IMG/VR virus record: IMGVR_UViG_3300042556_000604
Span: 1 to 38,660 of that record
Strand: one strand, 5' to 3'
DNA: 38,660 nt
Origin: a virus
The position numbers and the translations under genes were made by a program. The notes under the pieces are model-generated. The model was not told where the DNA came from. It did no database searches and saw only the letters and a program-made list of their open reading frames with translations. Within the stretch, counting starts at the first letter, position 1. The number at the start of each line of letters is the position of its first letter. Positions 7,734 through 16,834 of this stretch are shown here, one piece after another.

Positions 7734-9243
7734 GGGTAATGTCTCTCATTTCCTGTGCTGTGAGTTCCCGAGGATAGAATCGAACTTTACGAATAATTCC
7801 ATCGTAAAAATTAGAGTATCCACTTGTGAGTCCCGTGCTGCGAGAGCCAATGGTGATCCATTGTGCTGCGTCTATGTTGAAATCACTTGTGGCAATTCCT
7901 GATGCGGTTCCTCCGTTCAGGACTATTTGAACACTTGAACTTGCACCGCTTACTCCTCTTACTGAGAACGCAACACGATTTAGTCCAGTGACTCCACCAG
8001 GCGCAGTGGTGGAGCCTCCAGTCCACCGAAGTGCCACTGTTGTTCCACTTGGAACATGATCCACGCAGATAAATCGTCCATTTACATTGTCCGTGGCAAT
8101 AATGGTATTTTGCGTAATGTTTGTTCCGCTTGCTAACCCGTCCCTGCGATAGTATTCCACAAAGAAAGTACCAGGAAACTGCAACCAAGAGGTCACGCCA
8201 GAAATGTACACCTGATCGGCTTTTCGTGTTGAAACTGCGCCAGAAGGATTTATAACATATCCTGGAGGTTGATAAATTTCACCAATCGGATCGTAGTTTC
8301 CTGTCCGTATGTAAGATGTTGGATAGTACGCACCTAGTTCACTTTGGAATCCCCACAACAGCATTCCTGTCTGACCAGGTGTGCTTGCCGTGTATCCGTT
8401 GTAAACGGGACCATACGGATTGGGAGTTTCGTTGTTTGAAGGATAGGCACCAATATTTGGTGTTATGATGCCTATTCTTGAAAACGAACACCGCCACCAC
8501 CCATTCCCGTAATTTTCTATCCACGCAGAACATACACCCGCTTGTGATATAATAGTTCCGCTTATTATGTTGTATCGGACATTAAAGGCATTGTTTCCAG
8601 CATCACCGATTTGCAGACGGGTGGGTGCGGTGCCGCCTTCCACCGTGACCCCGTAGACTTTTGCAAATATAGACATAACTCCGTGAGTGGCACCTGATTT
8701 TGTAATATATGGGTTACCGTGATAGCACATTTTCTGTCCAGCAGAACCCGGTACATATAAATCAGCAGTAGGAAATCCATCGGGAGCGCAGGCTCCCGCA
8801 AAATCAATGATGGACCATCCTCCGGTTGCACTTTGGGTGGCAGTCCACCCGCGTGTCCATTCAGGATTGAAGAAAATCCACGGTCCTCCGTAGATGTGGA
8901 ATGTCTCGCTGTTACCGTTGCCCCAGTTTGAAGTTGTATGATTGGTGCTTTGGCGTTCCACCAAAAGACCAAGAGTCACGCCAGAGGTACGCCCGTATTC
9001 AATACGAAGAGCACCTGAGTTTGATCGTAGAGTCCCTGTGCTGTCCGTATATGAACCCAATGACATACGATCAATATTTACTTTGCTATAGTATGATCCC
9101 GTGGTGAAATCGTATTCCACGAACCGTCCTTGGTTCATTGCGTCAAGGTATTCTGCACGGGGGCGGAATATACCATCGTTGCCAACACGCTTGTCTACGC
9201 CGATGAATCCACGATTGAGAGAATTGTTCCTGTTTACTGCCAT
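7726..9243 (-). CDS. Lectin-like (ConA-like) adhesin, tail fibre tip (cassette A)
   Basis: A 505-residue protein; ATG at 9243 with GAGGACACT, 7 nt after the stem stop. The N-terminus NSLNRGFIGVDKRVGNDGIF matches the N-x-G-[YF]-[IV] motif of the LRR tips. Residues about 110-330 look like a carbohydrate-binding-like beta-sandwich common in phage fibres (IENYGNGWWRCSFS, then LLWGFQSELGAYYPTSYIRT). Residues about 345-500 look like a LamG/ConA-like domain (TFFVEYYRRDG, VRFYPRELTAQEM near the end). Glycan binding at the host surface is the expected role of such domains. It holds the same cassette position as the LRR tip at 209-1954, so tips of unrelated fold seem to swap on similar stems. Confidence 0.8.
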   Translation of the reverse strand: MAVNRNNSLNRGFIGVDKRVGNDGIFRPRAEYLDAMNQGRFVEYDFTTGSYYSKVNIDRMSLGSYTDSTGTLRSNSGALRIEYGRTSGVTLGLLVERQSTNHTTSNWGNGNSETFHIYGGPWIFFNPEWTRGWTATQSATGGWSIIDFAGACAPDGFPTADLYVPGSAGQKMCYHGNPYITKSGATHGVMSIFAKVYGVTVEGGTAPTRLQIGDAGNNAFNVRYNIISGTIISQAGVCSAWIENYGNGWWRCSFSRIGIITPNIGAYPSNNETPNPYGPVYNGYTASTPGQTGMLLWGFQSELGAYYPTSYIRTGNYDPIGEIYQPPGYVINPSGAVSTRKADQVYISGVTSWLQFPGTFFVEYYRRDGLASGTNITQNTIIATDNVNGRFICVDHVPSGTTVALRWTGGSTTAPGGVTGLNRVAFSVRGVSGASSSVQIVLNGGTASGIATSDFNIDAAQWITIGSRSTGLTSGYSNFYDGIIRKVRFYPRELTAQEMRDITRV

Positions 9244-9250
9244 AGTGTCC

Positions 9251-12200
9251 TCACATGAACCAGCCTCTGGCGTTGCTCTTGGTTTCCAGAGCGACGGTTC
9301 CGCTTTCGTTTGGAAGGGTTATGGTCTTGTCGCTCCCTGATGGATTAGCCGTTAGTGTGGTGTAACGAATCGGAAAAGAGGTTCCAGTGAATTCCAAAGC
9401 GACTGGTGTGTAATCTTCTCCATTAGCAGATTTTGTCCCGAGAACCAGATCAGAGCCATTGACAGTGACTGAACCGTCAGCATTTCCAGTTCCAGCATTC
9501 AAAAGCAACTCTGCATAGGTGCCTAGTCCAATTCCTCCACTAGGATTAGACGAATACAGACCAATGTTTCCAGAAGCATAAACATTTAAAGGGCAATTTC
9601 CAGCAAAACCAGAGGTTGTTCCTGTGTATACATTAAAAATAGAGTTGTTCAACAGATTCAGCGGTCCCCCGCGAACGGTGAGTGGAGCGCCGCTTGCAGA
9701 GCCAAGCGTGGTTCCGCGATCCACGATCAAGCCTCCAGCATTGTCTATGTTGGATGATACTCTGGTCTGCCGCAATCCGTATTCAAAAACCACTCCTTGT
9801 GGTGCGCCAAATGTGGTTCCTCCTCCGTTTACATACAGTCCACCACTATTGATGGTCTGCAAGCCATTGAATGTGTTCGCACCAAGCGATGCACCCGTGA
9901 CCGCACCAGTGGCTCCGTTGAATGACAGGACACCACTATTCGTGATTGTAACCGTACCAGTATTTGCATTTACGCTGATGCCAGTTCCCGCAACCGCTCG
10001 GGTGACACCAGCATTGGTGATGGTAACGGAACCAGTGGCACCTGAAACAGTTATGCCGTCACCGGCAACAGCAGCAGAGACACCTTGAACTGAACCAGTG
10101 CGCCCGTTGAAAGCAGTGACTGTATCAGCAACTATTTCATTCTGAACGAAAGCAGTAGTAGCAATCTGTGTTGTATTGGTTCCAACAGCAGCAGTGGTTG
10201 ATGCAGGAGTTCCGGTGAAGGTTGGAGATGCTAGCAGTGCATAACTGGCAGCAGCAACACCACCCAATTGAGAAGCATTGGTTGCACTTGTGGCATTTCC
10301 AGTCAATGGACCGCTAAAGCCCGTAGCCGATGTCTGTAGACCTGTGAAGGTGTTTGCTGATCCTAGTTGTGCCCACCCACTGGCAGCGGTATTTCCTAGA
10401 GCAGACGAATTGGAAGCAGTTCCCGTCAACGAAGCAGTAATAGTACCAGCAGAGAAGTTTCCGCTGGCATCACGGAATACTATTGTGGAAGCAGTGTTTG
10501 CATTGGTTGCGTTTGATGTAACAGTGAATGTAGCGGCACTGGATTGATTGGCAGTAAATGTCTGAGTACCAGAAATTCCGTTGCCGCTGGTGTTCATCGT
10601 CAGGGTTCCATTGTTCACCGTTGGAACAGTCGCATTTATTGTGACTGCACCCGTTCCGCCTGTGGGGGAGATGGTGACATTGGAACCAGCGACGATTGAA
10701 CCCACACCTGATATAGCACCAGTGCTGCCGTTGAATGACTGCACACCATTATTTGTTACTGTTACAGCACCTGTGCTTGCATTGACTCCAATACCAGTTC
10801 CTGCTGCAAGACTGGTGACACCGCTATTGGTTATGGTAACCGTACCAGTGTTTGCGTTTACACTGATGCCAGTGCCAGCAACCGCTCGGGTGACACCAGC
10901 ATTGGTGATGGTTACAGAACCAGTGGCACCTGATACGGTTATGCCGTCACCAGCAACGGCAGCAGAAACACCCTGTACCGCACCCGTGCGACCGTTGAAT
11001 GAGGTTACGGTGTCGGCAATAATCTCGTTCTGAACAAATGCGGTGGTAGCAATCTGTGTGGTATTGGTGCCAACGGCGGCAGTGGTTGATGCAGGAGTCC
11101 CCGTAAAGGTTGGGGATGCTAGCAATGCATAGTTGGCAGCAGCAACACCACCCAATTGGGTGGAATTGGTTGCGGTGGTGGCAGTGGTTGCGTTTCCAGT
11201 CAACGGACCACTAAAACCTGTAGCCGATGTCTGTAGACCAGTGAATGTATTTGCTGCCGCGAGTTGTGCCCATCCACTAGCAGCAGTATTTCCCAAAGCA
11301 GACGCATTTGATGCGGTTCCAGTCAGTGCAGCAGTAATAGTTCCTGCGGAGAAGTTGCCACTGGCATTGCGGAACACAATGGTGGAAGCGGTGTTTGCAT
11401 CAGTGGCATTGGATGCCACTGTGAATGTAGCGGCACTGGATTGATTTGCGGTGAATGTTTGAGTACCAGAAATCCCGTTGCCACTGGTGTTCATCGTCAG
11501 GGTTCCATTGTTCACCGTTGGAACCGTTGCGTTGATGGTAACAGCACCCGTGCCACCTGTGGGTGAGATGGTGACATTTGAACCAGCGACGATTGAGCCT
11601 ACGCCAGTGATTGCACCAGTGCTGCCGTTGAAAGACTGAACTCCATTGTTGGTGACAGTAACAGCACCAGTGCTTGCATTTACGCCGACGCCGGTTCCTG
11701 CTGCAAGACTAGTGACACCGCTATTGGTTATGGTAACCGTACCAGTATTTGCGTTTACACTGATGCCCGTGCCAGCAACGGCTCGGGTGACACCAGCATT
11801 GGTGATGGTTACAGAACCAGTGGCACCTGATACGGTTATGCCGTCACCTGCCACTGCTGCCGATACACCTTGTACCGAACCAGTGCGTCCATTGAACGCG
11901 GTTACGGTGTCGGCAACAATCTCGTTCTGAACGAAAGCAGTGGTGGCAATCTGTGTGGTGTTGGTTCCAACAGCAGCGGTGGTTGATGCAGGAGTTCCCG
12001 TAAAGGTTGGTGATGCAAGGAGTGCCCAAGAAGCGGCGGCTGTTCCACCCAATTGGGTGGAATTGGTTGCGGTGGCTGCGTTACCTGTGATGCTGATGCC
12101 CCAAGTGCCGCTAGCGCCTCCGCCAGTGGTTCCTGCCTTGTTCGCAAGAGAATTGGTTATGGTTGTGGAGAAGTTTGCGTCGTTTCCTAGAGCAGCAGCC

Positions 12201-14524
12201 AGTTCATTCAGTGTGTCTAGTGCAGCGGGCGCAGCATTCACCAAATTTGTAATTTCAGTTCTAACAAATTGAGTGGTGGCAACCTGTGTGGTATTGGTTC
12301 CTGATGTGGCAGTAGGTGCTGTGGGTGTTCCTGTGAGGCTTGGAGACACCAAAGTAATTCCAGCAGCAGCAGAAATGCCGCCAGTAAAGGTTTGCAGAGC
12401 AGTGAATGTATTCGCTGTTCCTGTTCCGACTGCACCGATTTCACCAAGAGTCCATGAAACATCTGCGCTGCCGTTCACTGACTTTCCAGTGGAACCAATG
12501 GTTATGGTTCTGCTCGTTCCCCAGTTCGCTGTGGTAATGTCGGCGGAACCATTGAAAGCGGTTCCGTTGATGTTTCTAGCGGTCTGTAGGGTGGTTGCAG
12601 TGGTGGCATTTCCTGTTACAGCACCTGTAATAGGACCACTGAATCCAGTTGCTGATGTCTGTAGACCCGTGAAGGTGTTTGCACCTAGAGATGCACCCGT
12701 GACCGCACCGGCGTTCCCGTTGAACGACAGGACACCAGTATTTGAAATGGTCACAGAACCAGTTGCAGCCGATACTGAAATTCCACTGCCTGCCACTGCT
12801 GCCGATACACCTTGTACAGAACCAGTGCGACCATTGAAAGCGGTCACTGTGTCAGCAACAATTTCATTCTGAACGAAAGCAGTAGTTGCTATTTGTGTGG
12901 TATTGGTTCCAACAGCAGCAGTGGTTGATGCAGGAGTCCCCGTAAAGGTTGGTGATGCTAGCAGTGCGTAACTAGCAGCAGCAACCCCACCCAATTGTGT
13001 GGAATTGGTTGCGGTTGTGGCATTTCCTGTGAGAGGACCACTGAAACCCGTAGCCGATGTTTGTAGACCTGTAAATGTATTCGCGCCAAGAGATGCACCC
13101 GTCACTGCACCAGTGGCTCCGTTGAAGGACTGAACACCTATGTTCGTGACGGTCACGGCACCAGTTCCCGCACTGACGGCAACACCCGTTCCTGCGGCAA
13201 GACTTGTGACACCACTGTTTGTGATAGTAACTGTACCAGTGTTAGCCGAAACGGAAATTCCTGTGCCAGCAACCGCTCGGGTGACACCCGCATTTGTAAT
13301 AGTTACTGCGCCAGTAGCACCAGAAACGCTTATGCCGTCGCCTGCTACCGCTGCTGATACTCCCTGAACTGAACCAGTTCTACCATTGAACGAGGTGACC
13401 GTATCCGCAACAATTTCGTTTTGAACAAATGCAGTAGTGGCAATCTGTGTGGTGTTGGTTCCAACGGCGGCAGTGGTTGATGCAGGGGTTCCCGTGAAAG
13501 TGGGAGATGCCAGTAGTGCGTAACTGGCGGCGGCAACGCCTCCCAACTGAGTTGAGTTGGTTGCTGTAGTGGCAGTGGTTGCGTTTCCAGTAAGAGGACC
13601 GCTGAAACCAGTAGCCGATGTCTGTAGACCTGTGAATGTATTTGCACCAAGGGATGCGCCTGTGACTGCACCTGTTCTTCCATTGAAAGATGTAACTATG
13701 CCATCAGATACTATTGCAGTTTTTAGATTTGTAAACGAAATGAATCCACTGGTCAGTCCAGGATCTGATCCACACGCTCCTTGAAAGCCATTGAGATTAA
13801 ATTGTGGAAGTGCTGAAGTTGCATCTCCAGCACCAAATCCTGTTGGTGGTCCTTCTGTGTTTATTTCCGTGTACAATGCAACCTTCAGGGCAGGAAGGTT
13901 TGCAAGGTACATTGAATTGGGCGTTCCGCTCTGTTGAAATGCAATCCAGTCTTCCGGACCTATCTTTTTCGACGGCATCGTTGAGCCACCGAACAGGTAA
14001 TTTAGATTGATGTGAAATGTGTTTCCCGCCGGAGACATGGGGAATGTTATTCCAAGACCGGCAGACAATCCAACTGTGCCGGTTTTTCCGTTTACAGATG
14101 AAACAAGAGTGGTAATTCGTGTTCCGTTTAGGGTGATTCCTGAAGTAGAGATGCCGAGTGGAGTATTAACATATGCATTTCCAAATTGCACATAAGGACT
14201 TGTCAGAGCATCAATAGAGTCAACTCCAATGTTTGCGTAGAAAAACGCACTAGTGTCAAATTGTGCTTGACCAGAAACGAGAATACTTTCATTGAAAGTT
14301 GCCGATTCATCGAAATACACAGGCTGAAGGAAGGCTGCTCTTCCGGTGAATGTGTTTCCAGCACCAAGACCAACCAACTCAAGGGTGTTAGCAGTGCTGC
14401 CAATGAACATTCGATTCTGAACAAGGTTGACAGCCAATTCACCTGTAGTAAGACCAGATGCTCCATCAAATGTGGGAATTCCACCTGCTCCATTGGTGCT
14501 GTATTTGATCTTGATTTTTGCCAT
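9251..14524 (-). CDS. Giant repeat-rich tail fibre stem, 1757 residues (cassette A)
   Basis: ATG at 14524. The N-terminus MAKIKIKYSTNGAGG then GLTTGELAVN and RMFIGST is a variant of the GLT-GE-A domain. The rest is built from a few modules repeated many times: SFNGATGAVTGASLGANTF, five copies of LASPTFTGTPASTTAAVGTN plus one variant (SLTGTPTAPTATSG), and blocks with ATGSVTITNAGVTRAV. The repeat modules are of the phage tail fibre repeat type. A unit of about 295 residues is tandemly duplicated (10141-11925). The protein ends in ARGWFM, the Trp-Phe tail also seen on two other stems before a tip gene. There is no Shine-Dalgarno before the start, only the motif at 14533. Its length suggests a long trimeric shaft. 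Confidence 0.85.
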   Translation of the reverse strand: MAKIKIKYSTNGAGGIPTFDGASGLTTGELAVNLVQNRMFIGSTANTLELVGLGAGNTFTGRAAFLQPVYFDESATFNESILVSGQAQFDTSAFFYANIGVDSIDALTSPYVQFGNAYVNTPLGISTSGITLNGTRITTLVSSVNGKTGTVGLSAGLGITFPMSPAGNTFHINLNYLFGGSTMPSKKIGPEDWIAFQQSGTPNSMYLANLPALKVALYTEINTEGPPTGFGAGDATSALPQFNLNGFQGACGSDPGLTSGFISFTNLKTAIVSDGIVTSFNGRTGAVTGASLGANTFTGLQTSATGFSGPLTGNATTATTATNSTQLGGVAAASYALLASPTFTGTPASTTAAVGTNTTQIATTAFVQNEIVADTVTSFNGRTGSVQGVSAAVAGDGISVSGATGAVTITNAGVTRAVAGTGISVSANTGTVTITNSGVTSLAAGTGVAVSAGTGAVTVTNIGVQSFNGATGAVTGASLGANTFTGLQTSATGFSGPLTGNATTATNSTQLGGVAAASYALLASPTFTGTPASTTAAVGTNTTQIATTAFVQNEIVADTVTAFNGRTGSVQGVSAAVAGSGISVSAATGSVTISNTGVLSFNGNAGAVTGASLGANTFTGLQTSATGFSGPITGAVTGNATTATTLQTARNINGTAFNGSADITTANWGTSRTITIGSTGKSVNGSADVSWTLGEIGAVGTGTANTFTALQTFTGGISAAAGITLVSPSLTGTPTAPTATSGTNTTQVATTQFVRTEITNLVNAAPAALDTLNELAAALGNDANFSTTITNSLANKAGTTGGGASGTWGISITGNAATATNSTQLGGTAAASWALLASPTFTGTPASTTAAVGTNTTQIATTAFVQNEIVADTVTAFNGRTGSVQGVSAAVAGDGITVSGATGSVTITNAGVTRAVAGTGISVNANTGTVTITNSGVTSLAAGTGVGVNASTGAVTVTNNGVQSFNGSTGAITGVGSIVAGSNVTISPTGGTGAVTINATVPTVNNGTLTMNTSGNGISGTQTFTANQSSAATFTVASNATDANTASTIVFRNASGNFSAGTITAALTGTASNASALGNTAASGWAQLAAANTFTGLQTSATGFSGPLTGNATTATTATNSTQLGGVAAANYALLASPTFTGTPASTTAAVGTNTTQIATTAFVQNEIIADTVTSFNGRTGAVQGVSAAVAGDGITVSGATGSVTITNAGVTRAVAGTGISVNANTGTVTITNSGVTSLAAGTGIGVNASTGAVTVTNNGVQSFNGSTGAISGVGSIVAGSNVTISPTGGTGAVTINATVPTVNNGTLTMNTSGNGISGTQTFTANQSSAATFTVTSNATNANTASTIVFRDASGNFSAGTITASLTGTASNSSALGNTAASGWAQLGSANTFTGLQTSATGFSGPLTGNATSATNASQLGGVAAASYALLASPTFTGTPASTTAAVGTNTTQIATTAFVQNEIVADTVTAFNGRTGSVQGVSAAVAGDGITVSGATGSVTITNAGVTRAVAGTGISVNANTGTVTITNSGVLSFNGATGAVTGASLGANTFNGLQTINSGGLYVNGGGTTFGAPQGVVFEYGLRQTRVSSNIDNAGGLIVDRGTTLGSASGAPLTVRGGPLNLLNNSIFNVYTGTTSGFAGNCPLNVYASGNIGLYSSNPSGGIGLGTYAELLLNAGTGNADGSVTVNGSDLVLGTKSANGEDYTPVALEFTGTSFPIRYTTLTANPSGSDKTITLPNESGTVALETKSNARGWFM
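10141..11925 (-). repeat. Tandem ~0.89-kb super-repeat inside the giant stem gene
   Basis: Two consecutive units of 888 and 897 nt, measured from one conserved point (tctgaac at 10141, 11029 and 11926). Each includes the module NGTLTMNTSGNGISGTQTF, a VASNATDANTASTIVF-type block and one tail fibre repeat. Protein identity is very high. Nucleotide differences are mostly synonymous, although stretches such as the one around 10584 and 11481 are almost unchanged. Confidence 0.8.
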
Positions 14525-14532
14525 AGTGTATC

Positions 14533-14541
14533 AGTATTTAG
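14533..14541 (-). promoter_or_regulatory. Late-promoter-like motif CTAAATACT
   Basis: It lies 8 nt upstream of the ATG of the giant stem gene, in the short gap after the 73-residue gene. No Shine-Dalgarno separates it from the start codon. If it acts like a T4 late promoter, the transcript would have a leader of only a few bases. Confidence 0.5.
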
Positions 14542-14548
14542 CGACAGA

Positions 14549-14770
14549 TTAGTAGACCTGTCCGTCCAAATGAGGCTCTTCACGCTTTTTGCGCTTGGAC
14601 TGTGATTCTATTTTGGATTGCAGTTCTTCTATTTGCTTGTGTAGAAAAGCATTCCGTTCCCGTTCTATGAACAGGTTTGCTTCAAGGATCAGATTCTGAT
14701 TTGTAAGTTCTCTAAACTTGTTTTGTAAAAAAGGAATGACAACAGTTTCATTGTAATTAGGTTCACTCAT
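14549..14770 (-). CDS. Small coiled-coil protein with basic LDG-Y tail (cassette A)
   Basis: A 73-residue protein; ATG at 14770 with AAAGGAG. It starts MSEPNYNETVVIPFLQNKF, runs through a charged helix (about residues 20-55) and ends KRKKREEPHLDGQVY. The copy at 3917-4144 has the same plan (VIP/LIP start, helix, Lys/Arg cluster, LDG-x-x-Y end) and also precedes a stem fibre. Function unknown. A role in assembling or joining the adjacent fibre is inferred from this repeated placement. Confidence 0.75.
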   Translation of the reverse strand: MSEPNYNETVVIPFLQNKFRELTNQNLILEANLFIERERNAFLHKQIEELQSKIESQSKRKKREEPHLDGQVY

Positions 14771-14787
14771 GGGGATTCTCCTTTAGA

Positions 14788-16815
14788 TCAAGACCAGACA
14801 CCACCGTCTATGGTGGCTTCAATTTGTGTGCAACTCAAAATATTTGTATTCGCATTAAATGTTATTCCAGAAGCCTTGTCAATCCACAGGTCTAGTGCGT
14901 CACCAGCATCAGCCACAAAAGTAAGGAACATTTCTCCATTAGTGGTGTTTCTGTCCTGAACTTTAACTTTGTTTGCCGTTCCTACGGTGAGTCCCGTTGG
15001 AGAAGTAAAAACAGGAACTCCAGAAGCATTGGCAAGCAGAATTTGTCCATTCGTACCAGCAGCGGTTGCAGTAAGACTAGTGGCTGTCTTATAAATTACT
15101 CCATTTGTTGCAACCCCACTTATGTCTGCTCCTGCACCACCGTAAGCAAGACCAATCGCGGTTGCGTTCCATGTTCCGTTGGTAACGGTTCCCACGGATG
15201 CCAGGCTTGATCCAACAACTCCACTTCCAAGGAATGTTGATGCAAGAGCAGTGGCTCCATTTATTCTGTATGCATAACCAGAATCTAAATTGAAGTGCTG
15301 ATTGCTTGTCCAAGCACCACCATTATCGTTTTTCCACAGGAGTGTTTTCTGTGTAGGATTTCCTGTTGTGTTTACTGCAATACCTGACCCATCCATTGCA
15401 GAATCAGTACCGGTAGAGCCACCTCCAATTCCGTTGTTTCCAAGTTCAAAAATCTTGTCGTCTATCTGAACATTGGTTGAATTTATTGTGGTCTGTGTTC
15501 CGTTTACAAACAGGTTTCCACTGACAGTAAGAGTAGCACCTATGGTAGCATTTCCAACTGTATCAAAAGTGGTGTTTCCTGCACTGCCAATAATAGTCAG
15601 TGTTTCGTTAACAGCAACTTTACCGTTGAAAGTAATTCCGCCAGCAGCAGACAGTCCTGCGGTGAGGGTTTGCAGACCAGTGAATGTGTTTGCACCAAGA
15701 GATGCGCCTGTGGCATTTAGTGTGATTGCTGCCGATCCATTGTAGGGACCACCTGATAGGAGGTGACCAGCAGACAGGTTTGCAAGGTCACTGCCCAGTG
15801 CAATACCAGAAATGGTTGAATTGGCTAGTTTGGTATTCGCTATTGAACCAGTGGGAATTGTGGTGGTCAGAGTGACATTTGCAGTACCATCAAAGTTGAC
15901 TGCTGGAGCCGTAATATCACCAGAAAGCGAGAACCCTCTGGGTGTATTTAGAGCGGTTGCAGTAGAAGCATTTCCTGTCAGGCTGCCAGTGAATGTAGCG
16001 GCACGAACCGCGCCTGCAAAATCAACTGCTCGTTCAAATGTGGTTCCCACACGAACATACATTACTCCCTGTGTTCCGCCTGGCAGAACTCCTCCGCTCG
16101 GACCAATCAGCACATTCCCATTGAAACCGGCATTGGTCAGAACAGCAAAGGAAATTCCCTGACCAAGAGATGTGCCAGCAGGAATATTTGCTAGTGGATA
16201 TGTTACTCCACCCAAAGTTCCAAATATGTTTTCTGTATGCAATCGTGCGTAACTGGCACCCGAAATACCTGCAAGATTCCACGAATCGTTTGCAATTCCG
16301 TTTAGATTGCCAGTAAATGTGGTGGCAGTTACAGATCCACCAAATGTGGCATTTCCATTAAGAGACAACCCATTCATTCCATAGACAAGACCCGCAAATG
16401 TGGCACCATTAGACACCCACAGATTAGATGTGGTGATTCCTTGCAGTGCGTTCACAAGTCTGGTGAATGTCGCACCAGCAGCGGATATTCCCGTGACAAA
16501 CTCTGATCCTGTTGCTGAACCAGACGCAAACTCTACGAGATCACCGTTACCTGTTCCACCACGATACCAATACACATATGCCTGAGTGACACCACCTGGA
16601 ACTCCTGGTGTGCTGTTTGCAACAATTATTACCTTTTGACCAATGTAACGAACACCGGGAACAATCAAGCCATTTACTAGTGCAACACCAGCGGCGGTTG
16701 TTCCAAGCGGATCTTCCCACGGACCCAGATACGCATCTGCTGGTCGTGGAACGAGAACCTTGAAACCCTTTGCGGGTTCATTGTTTGCTTGGAATGCAGA
16801 GTATCCTATAGGCAT
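14788..16815 (-). CDS. Tail fibre protein with hinge-type domain (cassette A)
   Basis: A 675-residue protein; ATG at 16815 with AGAGGACAT. The N-terminal ~90 residues include VPGVRYIGQKVIIVANST and VYWYRGG, matching in layout the N-terminus of the 474-residue paralogue. Shared blocks follow in the same order: ATFTRLVNALQGITTS, then VNGTQTTINSTNVQIDDKIF (about residue 435), GLAYGGAGADIS (about residue 575) and the C-terminal IEATIDGGVWS. The middle has several TTFTGNLNG / TFTGSLTGNASTA segments typical of phage fibre repeats. Probably a fibre subunit upstream of the stem in the assembly path; exact place unknown. Confidence 0.75.
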   Translation of the reverse strand: MPIGYSAFQANNEPAKGFKVLVPRPADAYLGPWEDPLGTTAAGVALVNGLIVPGVRYIGQKVIIVANSTPGVPGGVTQAYVYWYRGGTGNGDLVEFASGSATGSEFVTGISAAGATFTRLVNALQGITTSNLWVSNGATFAGLVYGMNGLSLNGNATFGGSVTATTFTGNLNGIANDSWNLAGISGASYARLHTENIFGTLGGVTYPLANIPAGTSLGQGISFAVLTNAGFNGNVLIGPSGGVLPGGTQGVMYVRVGTTFERAVDFAGAVRAATFTGSLTGNASTATALNTPRGFSLSGDITAPAVNFDGTANVTLTTTIPTGSIANTKLANSTISGIALGSDLANLSAGHLLSGGPYNGSAAITLNATGASLGANTFTGLQTLTAGLSAAGGITFNGKVAVNETLTIIGSAGNTTFDTVGNATIGATLTVSGNLFVNGTQTTINSTNVQIDDKIFELGNNGIGGGSTGTDSAMDGSGIAVNTTGNPTQKTLLWKNDNGGAWTSNQHFNLDSGYAYRINGATALASTFLGSGVVGSSLASVGTVTNGTWNATAIGLAYGGAGADISGVATNGVIYKTATSLTATAAGTNGQILLANASGVPVFTSPTGLTVGTANKVKVQDRNTTNGEMFLTFVADAGDALDLWIDKASGITFNANTNILSCTQIEATIDGGVWS

Positions 16816-16834
16816 ATGTCCTCTTCCTACTTAA

